From a virus: a stretch of 20,116 nt of DNA. Below, piece after piece: positions 13,695 through 19,411 of this stretch. The position numbers and the translations under genes were made by a program. The stretch's first letter is position 1. Each line of letters opens with the position of its first letter. Under the pieces are notes generated by a model. That model searched no databases, was not told where the DNA came from, and saw nothing but the letters and a program-made list of their open reading frames with translations. The DNA lies in the IMG/VR virus record IMGVR_UViG_3300032093_001067, positions 1 to 20,116 of that record; one strand, written 5' to 3'.

Positions 13695-13724
13695 ACTATA
13701 ACTCAGCACAATCTTGTATGTCAA
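13695..13724 (-). promoter_or_regulatory. Strong sigma70 promoter for the leftward operon, with possible operator
   Basis: On the - strand, TTGACA (13724-13719) is a perfect -35 and TATAGT (13700-13695) is a 5/6 match to -10, with an 18-nt spacer. Transcription should start near 13688, about 35 nt before the first ATG. The spacer contains ACAA-N2-TTGT (13708-13717), and a third half-site (ACAA, 13724-13727) overlaps the -35. These could bind a small repressor such as the helix-turn-helix protein of this operon. Confidence 0.75.
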
Positions 13725-13745
13725 CAACTTTTTTAAAATTATTTT

Positions 13746-14123
13746 ATGTACGTTCCAAGAATAGGTAGCCGAAGGGCTGAATTTATCGATATTGTTAACA
13801 ATTCTGGCGGTATTAGTGTCAAAGAGATAACACAAAGGTACGGAATGATGGGTTTCGCTAACGAGTGGGATATGACCACAGAGCTTAGGAAATTAGTCAG
13901 GTACAAATGCTTTAAGCAGGAAGGTGATGTATTCTTTCCATCTTATAAAGATAAGCCTATGCCAATAGATGAGAAGCAGTTAGTCCCATCGCGAGAGCCG
14001 ATACCATTTAAGCCATTACAGACATTCCCACGAACAGTCAGTCCTAGAGGTCAGCCAATTGAAAGACGAAGTTTCAAAACCTGTAAATCAGATGTCCGCT
14101 ACAAAAGAGAAAACGATTTATAA
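13746..14123 (+). CDS. Winged-helix-like protein heading the replication operon
   Basis: This 125-residue protein has an N-terminal region that reads as a winged helix (SRRAEFIDIVNNSGGISVKEITQ, then TTELRKLVRYKCFKQEGDVFFPS, residues 8-65), which suggests DNA binding. A Pro/Arg-rich tail follows (PLQTFPRTVSPRG and so on) and is probably disordered. It is the first + strand gene divergent from the leftward operon. There is no Shine-Dalgarno sequence. A TAAAAT box (13734-13739) ends 7 nt before the A of the ATG, so a leaderless transcript is possible, though no good -35 is visible. A regulatory or replication-initiation role is inferred only from position and fold. Confidence 0.65.
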   Translation: MYVPRIGSRRAEFIDIVNNSGGISVKEITQRYGMMGFANEWDMTTELRKLVRYKCFKQEGDVFFPSYKDKPMPIDEKQLVPSREPIPFKPLQTFPRTVSPRGQPIERRSFKTCKSDVRYKRENDL

Positions 14124-14130
14124 TTTTGCA

Positions 14131-14229
14131 ATGCAAAAGTGTCCTATTTGTAAACATTCACGTTCAGCAATTCAATTTAAAAACTCTGATATTTGTAGGA
14201 CTTGCGCTAGAAGAAAAGTTTCGTTATAG
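14131..14229 (+). CDS. 32-residue zinc-knuckle protein
   Basis: This tiny gene encodes two CxxC pairs (Cys4/Cys7 and Cys22/Cys25) in MQKCPICKHSRSAI and SDICRTCARRK, with a 14-residue loop and a basic tail. This is the layout of a minimal treble-clef or zinc-ribbon knuckle. It begins 7 nt after the previous stop. No ribosome-binding site is evident, which lowers confidence, but four correctly spaced cysteines in 32 residues are unlikely by chance. Confidence 0.55.
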   Translation: MQKCPICKHSRSAIQFKNSDICRTCARRKVSL

Positions 14230-14248
14230 TCTAAGAGGATTCACCGGA

Positions 14249-14311
14249 ATGGCTAGGGTAGCTCCCGAAAAGACGATTTCTCACCGTCCTGCCATACCAC
14301 CTACATTGTGA
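14249..14311 (+). CDS. Possible 20-residue micro-gene
   Basis: In the 105-bp space before the replication gene, an ATG at 14249 with AAGAGGA about 10 nt upstream opens a 20-residue frame (MARVAPEKTISHRPAIPPTL). Nothing else but spacer sequence is seen in 14230-14334. It may be a real peptide or chance. The only support is the purine-rich site and the GTGA overlap at its end. Confidence 0.22.
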   Translation: MARVAPEKTISHRPAIPPTL

Positions 14312-14334
14312 GAATTGCCATTGAGAGGGCATTT

Positions 14335-14946
14335 ATGAAACTAATTCCAAAGAACTGGAATACCTTCCAGCATTATCGCGACCGTTGTCCACCGTGGATA
14401 AAGTTACATCGCGAAATACTCAACGATAAAGAATTTATGTGCTTGCCACTTGCTAGCAAGGCGATAGCACCATTACTTTGGCTACTTGCTTCTGAGTCAA
14501 AAGATGGTCAATTTGACGCTAGCATTGACGAGTTATCATTTAGATTACGAATTACAAACAAGGAAGTTGAAGAAGGACTCAAGCCATTGATTAATAATGG
14601 ATTCTTTATAGACGCTAGCACTATGCTAGCACCTTGCTTGCAGGTTGCTACCACAGAGAGAGAGACAGAGAGAGAGGGAGAGAGAGAGACAGAGAAGAAT
14701 ACGCTAAAGCGTCCTGATGATATTTCTGAAGAACTATGGAAAGATTTTAAAAAACTAAGAAGTAATAAAAAAGCACCACTTACTGAATTAGTAATTAAAC
14801 GATTAAGGAATGAGGCAGATAAAGCTGGTATACCACTAACGAAAGCAATTGAAACAATGTGCGATAGAGGATGGGCTGGATTCCAAGCAGACTGGTTTAA
14901 AAAAGATGTTAAGCCATCATCAGCACCTTTAGTGGGGTGGAAATGA
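14335..14946 (+). CDS. Phage replication organiser / helicase-loader-like protein
   Basis: I start this 203-residue protein at ATG 14335. GAGAGG lies 6-7 nt upstream, and MKLIPKNWNTFQHY...PPWIKLHREIL is the usual beginning of this family. An upstream GTG at 14308 is possible. Residues 18-95 form a winged-helix-like DNA-binding domain (LASKAIAPLLWLLASES, then LSFRLRITNKEVEEGLKPLI). Residues 107-121 are a low-complexity linker of Thr, Glu and Arg encoded by a GA-rich tract. Residues 126-190 form the C-terminal domain (ISEELWKDFKKLRSNKKAP, then MCDRGWAGFQADWF) typical of phage replication proteins that bind the helicase. It likely recognises the origin and loads the helicase encoded two genes downstream. 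Confidence 0.8.
   Translation: MKLIPKNWNTFQHYRDRCPPWIKLHREILNDKEFMCLPLASKAIAPLLWLLASESKDGQFDASIDELSFRLRITNKEVEEGLKPLINNGFFIDASTMLAPCLQVATTERETEREGERETEKNTLKRPDDISEELWKDFKKLRSNKKAPLTELVIKRLRNEADKAGIPLTKAIETMCDRGWAGFQADWFKKDVKPSSAPLVGWK
14452..14631 (+). repeat. Cluster of four GCTAGCA repeats, candidate origin iterons
   Basis: GCTAGCA occurs at 14452, 14518, 14614 and 14625 inside the replication-organiser gene. The last two are GCTAGCAC repeats spaced 11 nt apart, and the first lies in a 12-bp palindrome (CTTGCTAGCAAG, 14449-14460). I noticed no GCTAGC elsewhere in the window. Three copies are read as Ala-Ser and one in another frame, which hints at selection on the DNA itself. An origin function is inferred. 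Confidence 0.4.
14655..14697 (+). repeat. GA-rich microsatellite encoding the linker
   Basis: Forty-three bases consist almost only of alternating G and A, with two C residues (14666, 14690), encoding the Thr/Glu/Arg linker of the replication protein. The tract is an imperfect mirror repeat prone to slippage and able to form unusual structures. It lies directly after the GCTAGCA cluster. Confidence 0.8.
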
Positions 14947-15347
14947 TAGAGAACATACTCAGCCGACTAGAGAAGGTTAAAGGTCGTAACGGAGCGTATA
15001 CGGCTTGCTGTCCTGCTCATAGCGATAAGTCTCCATCATTAGCGATAAGAGAATTAGACGATGGTCGTATCTTACTGAAATGTTTTGCTGATTGCAGCGT
15101 TCAAGATATTTTGGGTGCTATTGGCATGGATATGAATGATCTATTCCCTAACGTAAATAAAGACTTGCCTCAAGTCAAAAGAAAGTATTATGCTTCAGAC
15201 TTGCTTAGAGTCATTGAATTCGAGGCATGGGTAGTATCAGTAGCAGCTTACACAATGGCACAAGGACTGCCTTTATCGGAAGAAGATAGAGGTCGAATGA
15301 AGAAAGCACAGGCTAGGATAATGGAGGCAGTTAAATATGTCGGATAA
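14943..15347 (+). CDS. Primase zinc-binding domain protein (no catalytic domain)
   Basis: The start is ATG 14943, overlapping the upstream stop as ATGA. GTG 14937 is less likely. Residues 1-55 are a CHC2-type primase zinc finger: ACCPAHSDKSPSLAI (C-x2-H) and LLKCFADCS (C-x4-C), followed by IGMDMNDLFP, which normally connects to the polymerase core. Here the protein stops after a helical tail (residues 65-134), so the TOPRIM/RNA-polymerase domain is absent. It may guide a host or separate primase to template sites, or help the helicase encoded next, whose start lies within its last codons (11-nt overlap). Confidence 0.85.
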   Translation: MIENILSRLEKVKGRNGAYTACCPAHSDKSPSLAIRELDDGRILLKCFADCSVQDILGAIGMDMNDLFPNVNKDLPQVKRKYYASDLLRVIEFEAWVVSVAAYTMAQGLPLSEEDRGRMKKAQARIMEAVKYVG

Positions 15348-16338
15348 TATTTTTGCAATAGCGGAACGACTGTACGAAGATCGTCAAATAATCAAGTCAC
15401 AAGATATTGATGTTGAGAAGTATCTAAAGAACAATGATTTATCGGCACAGGTTAAATCTGCTAATAGCTGGCTAGACGAGATTTACCAAAACTATACTGA
15501 TCCTCAAAAGACTGACGATGCTGTAATGCCGTGGATTAAAACTCACTCAGACGTTAAATTTAGGCTAGGTGAAGTGACAGTCTATGCAGGTAGCAATGGC
15601 GGTGGCAAGTCTTTAGTCACAGGGCAGATAGCGTTAGGTTTAGTAAAACAGAACCTAAAGGTATGCATTGCCTCATACGAAATGAAACCTGTAACTACCA
15701 TTGTCCGTATGTTGCGTCAGTTTGCTGGTGAGAATATCAATGTACCGTTAACTCACGACAAAGAAGGCTACATTCGTGGTGTTTTAGGACGGTTTACTAA
15801 TTTCATTGACGAGAATCTTTATCTTTATGACCAACAAGGTAGCACCACTCCACAGAAAACGATAGCAATGGCAAGGTATTGTGCTGTTGAGTTAGGCATA
15901 AAACATATCTTCATTGACTCATTAATGAAGTGTGTGGTCGCAGAGGACTCATTAAATGAGCAAAAGTCATTCGTTGACGAGCTTTGTGCATTGGCTAGAG
16001 ACCATCACGTACACATCCATTTAGTTCACCATATCCGTAAGTTGCAGTCTGAGGAGATACAGCCTTCTAAGACCGATTTAAAGGGTTCTGGATCGATCGC
16101 TGATCAGGTGGATAACGTGTTCTTAGTCTGGCGTAATAAGAAGAAGGAGAACGCTCGTAGGAACAATGAGGACTATGACGAGAAGCAGCCTGATATGTTT
16201 CTAATGTGCCAGAAGCAAAGGAACGGTGAAGCTGAGGAGTTTTATGGGATGTACTTTGAGCACAACAGCCAGCAATTCGTAGACAGTTTGGGTGGTCAGC
16301 CTATAGACTTTGATAATCGTGGGAGCTTTCGTGCATGA
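15337..16338 (+). CDS. DnaB/T7-gp4-like replicative DNA helicase
   Basis: This is a 333-residue RecA-fold helicase. It has Walker A AGSNGGGKS (84-92), a conserved Glu in SYEMKP (113-118), Walker B HIFID (190-194), the DnaB H3-type LVHHIRK (229-235), and the GSGSIADQVDNVFLVWRNK region (250-268), which includes the H4 DNA-binding loop. A QRNGE element late in the protein supplies the arginine-finger position. The N-terminal 70 residues lack the full DnaB N-domain, so the enzyme is of the short phage type. It would unwind the fork as a hexamer. It overlaps the primase zinc gene by 11 nt, and its TGA overlaps the ATG of the frame at 16335, forming a replication operon. Confidence 0.93.
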   Translation: MSDNIFAIAERLYEDRQIIKSQDIDVEKYLKNNDLSAQVKSANSWLDEIYQNYTDPQKTDDAVMPWIKTHSDVKFRLGEVTVYAGSNGGGKSLVTGQIALGLVKQNLKVCIASYEMKPVTTIVRMLRQFAGENINVPLTHDKEGYIRGVLGRFTNFIDENLYLYDQQGSTTPQKTIAMARYCAVELGIKHIFIDSLMKCVVAEDSLNEQKSFVDELCALARDHHVHIHLVHHIRKLQSEEIQPSKTDLKGSGSIADQVDNVFLVWRNKKKENARRNNEDYDEKQPDMFLMCQKQRNGEAEEFYGMYFEHNSQQFVDSLGGQPIDFDNRGSFRA

Positions 16339-17182
16339 GTTGGCTCTTTTCGCAGGTGCTGGTGGAGGAATACTTGGGGGAAAACTTCTCGGATGGAGAA
16401 CAGTCTGTGCCGTTGAATGGGAACCATATCCAGCAAGCGTACTTGCAGCCAGACAGAATGACAAAATTCTCCCGAGTTTCCCGATTTGGGATGACGTTCA
16501 AACCTTTGACGGAAAGCCGTGGAGAGGAATTGTTGACGTTGTATCTGGCGGGTTTCCATGTCAAGACATCAGCACAGCAGGAAAAGGAGATGGTCTTGAC
16601 GGAGAGCGAAGCGGAATGTGGCGAGAAATGGCACGGATTATTGGCGAGGTACGACCAACATACGCATTCGTGGAGAACAGTCCAATGCTCGTTACTAGAG
16701 GACTTGAACGAGTCCTTGCAGACCTTACCAAGATGGGGTATGACAGTCGGTGGGGAGTTATATCTGCTGCAGACATTGGTGCAAACCACAGACGAGAGCG
16801 AATCTGGATTGTCGGAAAAACACAGTCTGCCTACACCAACTTGCAACCCACATATGCCGAACAAGAATGCAAATACGAAAGGTCCGAAAAATCTAGTAGA
16901 GGTGGCAGAAGGCAAATGGGAACATCTAATGCCGAAACAGAAATTGCCGACTCCGAGATCGTGTTCAGCAATGGCAGCAACATTGACAGACAAAGGCGAT
17001 CGATTCCCAAATTTGGAAACTGTTGTTGCTCGTATGGACAAAACGACAGTTGGTGGCAAACTGAACCCGATGTGGGTAGAGTGGCTGATGGGGTGGACGC
17101 TAGGGTGGACAGACTTAAAGCCATTGGTAACGGACAAGTGCCATTGTGTGCAGCAACAGCGTGGAGAATCCTAAGTGCCTGA
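16331..17182 (+). CDS. dcm: C5-cytosine DNA methyltransferase (Dcm-type)
   Basis: I start the protein at GTG 16331 (MHELALFAGAGGG), 5 nt after GGGAG (16321-16325), rather than at 16310. The 283 residues contain motif I FAGAGGG (7-13), motif IV GGFPCQDIS (73-81, catalytic Cys77), motif VI ENS (115-117), motif VIII RRERIWIV (154-161) and the C-terminal WWQTEPDVGRVADGV then RLKAIGNGQVP (motif X). The target-recognition region (about 165-240) is short and unusual. It should methylate cytosine in the phage genome, usually to evade restriction. The whole gene is shared with a second frame (16335-17174). The region looks more GC-rich than its neighbours. Confidence 0.93.
   Translation: MHELALFAGAGGGILGGKLLGWRTVCAVEWEPYPASVLAARQNDKILPSFPIWDDVQTFDGKPWRGIVDVVSGGFPCQDISTAGKGDGLDGERSGMWREMARIIGEVRPTYAFVENSPMLVTRGLERVLADLTKMGYDSRWGVISAADIGANHRRERIWIVGKTQSAYTNLQPTYAEQECKYERSEKSSRGGRRQMGTSNAETEIADSEIVFSNGSNIDRQRRSIPKFGNCCCSYGQNDSWWQTEPDVGRVADGVDARVDRLKAIGNGQVPLCAATAWRILSA
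16335..17174 (+). CDS. Phage protein encoded in the +1 frame of the whole dcm gene
   Basis: This is a 279-residue open frame shifted by +1 relative to dcm. Its ATG overlaps the helicase TGA (ATGA, 16335-16338), and the next gene's GTG directly follows its TAA. Its sequence resembles a phage protein family I recognise by pattern: LLARYDQHTHSWRTVQCSLL (about 103-122), LPRWGMTVGGELY, two PTP segments (SLPTPT and LPTPR) and, near the end, GGKLNPMWVEWLMGW then GWTDLKPL. Each of these blocks lies opposite a conserved Dcm motif. It has no known catalytic motif and the function is unknown. Either it is a genuine overprinted gene, or its similarity is carried passively by Dcm conservation. Confidence 0.65.
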   Translation: MSWLFSQVLVEEYLGENFSDGEQSVPLNGNHIQQAYLQPDRMTKFSRVSRFGMTFKPLTESRGEELLTLYLAGFHVKTSAQQEKEMVLTESEAECGEKWHGLLARYDQHTHSWRTVQCSLLEDLNESLQTLPRWGMTVGGELYLLQTLVQTTDESESGLSEKHSLPTPTCNPHMPNKNANTKGPKNLVEVAEGKWEHLMPKQKLPTPRSCSAMAATLTDKGDRFPNLETVVARMDKTTVGGKLNPMWVEWLMGWTLGWTDLKPLVTDKCHCVQQQRGES

Positions 17183-17378
17183 TAACAGCGAACTACACAG
17201 GCATCGATGCGAAGTAAGGCAGGTATTAAAGTGGCGTACTCAAGATAGAAACAAAGCCATCGAATACTTGTCTATTGTCCGCAATAAGCGCGGAGATAGA
17301 ACGGCTCAACTATTGGAAAAAGATTGCAGGGAACAATGGACGCTTGGAAATCGTGGGGATGAAGGGTTATGGATATGA
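17175..17378 (+). CDS. Small basic phage protein (DUF7696-like)
   Basis: This 67-residue protein starts at GTG 17175, directly after the TAA of the overlapping frame and 8 nt before the end of dcm, with GGAG about 8 nt upstream. The pattern LHRHRCEVRQVLKWR, then AIEYLSIVRNKRG and ADCREQW-like (EKDCREQWTLGNRG) residues, is one I recognise from a small phage family of unknown function that often follows DNA-metabolism genes. It is basic and helical. A role as a DNA- or protein-binding accessory factor is possible, not shown. Confidence 0.7.
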   Translation: MPDNSELHRHRCEVRQVLKWRTQDRNKAIEYLSIVRNKRGDRTAQLLEKDCREQWTLGNRGDEGLWI

Positions 17379-17689
17379 ATGCAAATAGTGAAGAAATTAT
17401 TCGTCTTGCAATAGAACATGGTGCTAGATGGAAATATTATACGACAGTAGACATAAAATTTACAAAAGATGACCCGCCGTGTTTATCAAGTTTTGTATTT
17501 AGTTATAATGAATTATTAGAGTTTGCTTTAACAATTATCTCGCAAAAAAATAATGAAGCAATTAAAGAAGTGCAGAATGAGCGCAAGGAATGTGCAAAAA
17601 TATGTGGAAAGATTGCAGATGCACATAATGTTATTGAGGCAAATGGTGCGATGCGATGTTATAACGCTATTCGCGCAAGGGGATGTTAA
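17369..17689 (+). CDS. Hypothetical phage protein with C-terminal Cys/Arg motif
   Basis: This is a 106-residue protein. The start is ATG 17369 or, equally likely, ATG 17375, which overlaps the previous stop (ATGA). The last third, with ERKECAKICGKIAD then ANGAMRCYNAIRARG, matches a motif seen in many short phage proteins (a helix with C-x3-C, then A-x-A-I-R-A-R-G). The N-terminal part (MNANSEEIIRLAIEHGARWK) is helical. The function is unknown. The DNA is AT-richer than dcm upstream. Confidence 0.65.
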   Translation: MDMNANSEEIIRLAIEHGARWKYYTTVDIKFTKDDPPCLSSFVFSYNELLEFALTIISQKNNEAIKEVQNERKECAKICGKIADAHNVIEANGAMRCYNAIRARGC

Positions 17690-17701
17690 TGGAGAATGGA
17701 A

Positions 17702-18106
17702 ATGAACGATAACCAGAAAATTTATGATGCAATGTTAATTAAAGCATTTAGAAATGATGTAAATATGTACACACTTAGAGCATGGCTAAAGCCATACAAT
17801 TTTGATATTAACGATGGGTTAATGAAACGATGCCCTAATCCAATTTATTATCCATTGCGAGTAAGAGTTATGGTTGCAACTTTTATGAAAAAATTATCTG
17901 ATAGGTTATGGGATACAGAAAAAAAAGATGACATTAAAACTCTTAGATGGATGGATTGTATTGAACTAGGAAAGCATAATTACAAAGTTGAGTCTGAAAT
18001 AACCAATCTAAAAAGAAAATCAACTAATAGCAGAAGAAGGCAAGGATTTTTGTCTGGAAATATTCAGGCTCAAAAAGCAAATAATCAATGGAATGTAACT
18101 AAATGA
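17702..18106 (+). CDS. Hypothetical protein of replication region
   Basis: I chose ATG 17702, 7 nt after GGAG (17691-17694), over ATG 17696, which is too close to that site. The 134-residue product is basic and helical. A first domain (IYDAMLIKAFRNDVNMYTLR, with WLKPYNF) is followed by a conserved-looking KRCPNPIYYPLRVRVMVATF stretch and a Lys/Arg/Ser-rich C-terminal tail. No known domain is recognised. Its TGA overlaps the start of the resolvase-like gene (ATGA), so the two may be produced together. Confidence 0.6.
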   Translation: MNDNQKIYDAMLIKAFRNDVNMYTLRAWLKPYNFDINDGLMKRCPNPIYYPLRVRVMVATFMKKLSDRLWDTEKKDDIKTLRWMDCIELGKHNYKVESEITNLKRKSTNSRRRQGFLSGNIQAQKANNQWNVTK

Positions 18107-18402
18107 CGTACAAAAGAGTAGATACAAATCAGACACAGATAGTAAAAGCTCTGCGTGATATGGGTTGTACTGTTGAGCACTTACATGCAATAGGCAAAGG
18201 CGTACCAGATATTATCGTAGGATTTAAAGCTAGAAATTTCTTGCTTGAGATCAAGGACGGTGATAAAAAGGTACTTACTCCAGATCAATTTAATTGGCAC
18301 AGACTCTGGAAAGGTCAAGTTAATGTAGTTACAAGTATTGACGATGCTAAAAATTTAATATGGAAACTATCAGATGAATATCGATCCAAACGAAGCGATT
18401 AA
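18103..18402 (+). CDS. PD-(D/E)xK nuclease (VRR-NUC / resolvase-like)
   Basis: This 99-residue nuclease domain has NQTQIVKALRDMGCTVEHLH (9-28), the catalytic core GVPDIIVGFKARNFLLEIKDG (33-53; Asp36, Glu50 and Lys52 as the D...ExK triad), then a TPDQFNWHRLW helix (59-69) and VNVVTSIDDA. This compact fold, close to VRR-NUC and Holliday-junction resolvase proteins, is common in phage replication operons, where it would cleave branched or flap DNA. It overlaps the upstream gene by ATGA and the next gene by 29 nt. Confidence 0.85.
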   Translation: MTYKRVDTNQTQIVKALRDMGCTVEHLHAIGKGVPDIIVGFKARNFLLEIKDGDKKVLTPDQFNWHRLWKGQVNVVTSIDDAKNLIWKLSDEYRSKRSD

Positions 18403-18700
18403 CTTTATGATTAAGAATGCTGAGGCTTATGCACAAGCTAAGGCTAATGTGGTGTATTTGACCGAATACAGAAAGACGGTTAAGGCTATTGGTTTTCAGC
18501 GTAGCTTAAAGAATACGATGGCTGACAAAGAGGCAGATGCCTATACTACGGTTGAGTACGCTACCTGCGTAGAAGGGCTTAGAGAAGCCGTTGCTGAGGC
18601 AGAGCGATTACGTTGGATGCTTGTTGCTGCTCAGGCTCGTGTTGATTGCTGGCGGTCGATGGAAGCGTCGAATCGTTCTGTTGAAAGATCGACCTCGTGA
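18374..18700 (+). CDS. Hypothetical helical phage protein
   Basis: This 108-residue, entirely helical protein begins inside the end of the nuclease gene (29-nt overlap). Its C-terminal segment AVAEAERLRWMLVAAQARVD then CWRSMEASNRSVERST is a family pattern I recognise from small phage proteins near replication genes, ending in W-R-S-x-E-A-S-N-R. The N-terminal part contains LTEYRKTVKAIGFQRSLK, a basic helix. The function is unknown. Its last 122 nt are opposite the end of an acidic gene on the other strand. Confidence 0.7.
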   Translation: MNIDPNEAINFMIKNAEAYAQAKANVVYLTEYRKTVKAIGFQRSLKNTMADKEADAYTTVEYATCVEGLREAVAEAERLRWMLVAAQARVDCWRSMEASNRSVERSTS

Positions 18701-18878
18701 ACGGATCAAATGTTTCCTCGTCGAATAGCAGCCACTCGTCTGCATCTTCATCAAAGTACATCCAGACACCGGCTTCTCTATCGTATTTCCAGATGACACC
18801 ATCATCATCCATTTCCATGAGTTCAACTTCTTCAGCCTCAAACCAGAAATCTTGACCATCGATAGATATACCGTACAT
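18579..18878 (-). CDS. Lone acidic Trp-rich protein on the opposite strand
   Basis: The start is ATG 18878, because a perfect GGAGG (18884-18888) lies 5 nt upstream. The longer frame to 18890 would skip it. The 99-residue product has about 21 Asp/Glu and only 3 Lys/Arg in its first 62 residues, with periodic aromatic residues (FWFEAEEVELMEMDDDG; VWMYFDEDADEWLLFDEE). The C-terminal third is Gln/Ser-rich and probably disordered. The strong charge resembles phage DNA-mimic or anti-defence proteins, but this is inference. It is the only - strand gene in this part and overlaps the + strand gene by 122 nt. Confidence 0.6.
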   Translation of the reverse strand: MYGISIDGQDFWFEAEEVELMEMDDDGVIWKYDREAGVWMYFDEDADEWLLFDEETFDPFTRSIFQQNDSTLPSTASNQHEPEQQQASNVIALPQQRLL

Positions 18879-18945
18879 AGCAGCCTCCAAGTTTGGAAAA
18901 TAGTAGCAAACTTAAATGTAATTTACGTTAATAGGGAGCAAAAAT

Positions 18946-19140
18946 ATGAATAAAGTTTATTGCGATAATTGCAACTGGATTGGCGATGCTGATGATGTAC
19001 TAAAGGCACGTTGCGAAATGGTATTTGCTGACCCTGTGGATGTGTGTCCAAAATGCAACCATCCTGAGACAATATCGTCAGTTAAATCGTTATGGAGAAA
19101 GCGTCAAATTGACCAAAGATCAGAAGAAATACCTGTCTAA
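18946..19140 (+). CDS. Small zinc-finger protein
   Basis: This 64-residue protein has a strong GGGAG site about 8 nt upstream. It carries CDNCNW (6-11) and CPKC near 34-37, plus a Cys at 23, a typical two-knuckle zinc ribbon with a long loop (WIGDADDVLKARCEMVFADP). The C-terminal third is basic. It probably binds zinc and nucleic acid. It starts 67 nt after the divergent acidic gene and overlaps the following nuclease gene by 32 nt. Confidence 0.75.
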   Translation: MNKVYCDNCNWIGDADDVLKARCEMVFADPVDVCPKCNHPETISSVKSLWRKRQIDQRSEEIPV

Positions 19141-19411
19141 AGTAGCTAATTTAGGTTGTATAATTTGCACTAGGCTAGGGTATGCAGGGACTCCTTCTGA
19201 GATTCACCACGTTAGAGGTTTAGGCTTGGGGATGGGAGTAAGGAGTTCGCATTACGATACGTTACCGCTTTGTCCTGAGCATCATCGGGGGAATACCGGA
19301 TACCACGGAATGGGACGTAAAGCCTTTGAGCGTCAGTACGAAACGACTGAGCATGAATTACTTAAACAAGTTAGGGAAATGCTAAATGATGAAGAAATCG
19401 AAAGCAGCTAA
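19109..19411 (+). CDS. Ref-like (RecA-dependent) HNH nuclease
   Basis: I set the start at TTG 19109 (MTKDQKKYLSKVANLGC). No in-frame ATG is near, and the upstream frame reads through the zinc-finger gene. GGAG about 11 nt upstream is a weak site. The 100-residue protein has LGCIICTRLG (CxxC), PSEIHHVRG (H-H), DTLPLCPEHHRG (CPxHH) and GYHGMGRKAFERQYE. This matches the C-terminal nuclease of phage P1 Ref, whose cleavage depends on RecA filaments, and related NinX-type proteins. It would act at single-strand or displacement-loop DNA during recombination. The TTG start is uncertain. Confidence 0.75.
   Translation: MTKDQKKYLSKVANLGCIICTRLGYAGTPSEIHHVRGLGLGMGVRSSHYDTLPLCPEHHRGNTGYHGMGRKAFERQYETTEHELLKQVREMLNDEEIESS

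Noticed and set aside
13650-13835. 61-codon - strand frame across the divergent promoter region
   Set aside because: It overlaps the promoter and the start of the + strand gene. Translation starting at 13653 from AGGAGA, in another frame, explains the leftward start.
16301-17137. Long antisense open frame (278 codons) opposite dcm
   Set aside because: It has no start context, no recognisable domain, and a Ser/Cys/Pro-rich composition typical of reverse-complement shadows. Its openness is probably a by-product of the codon constraints in the two sense frames.
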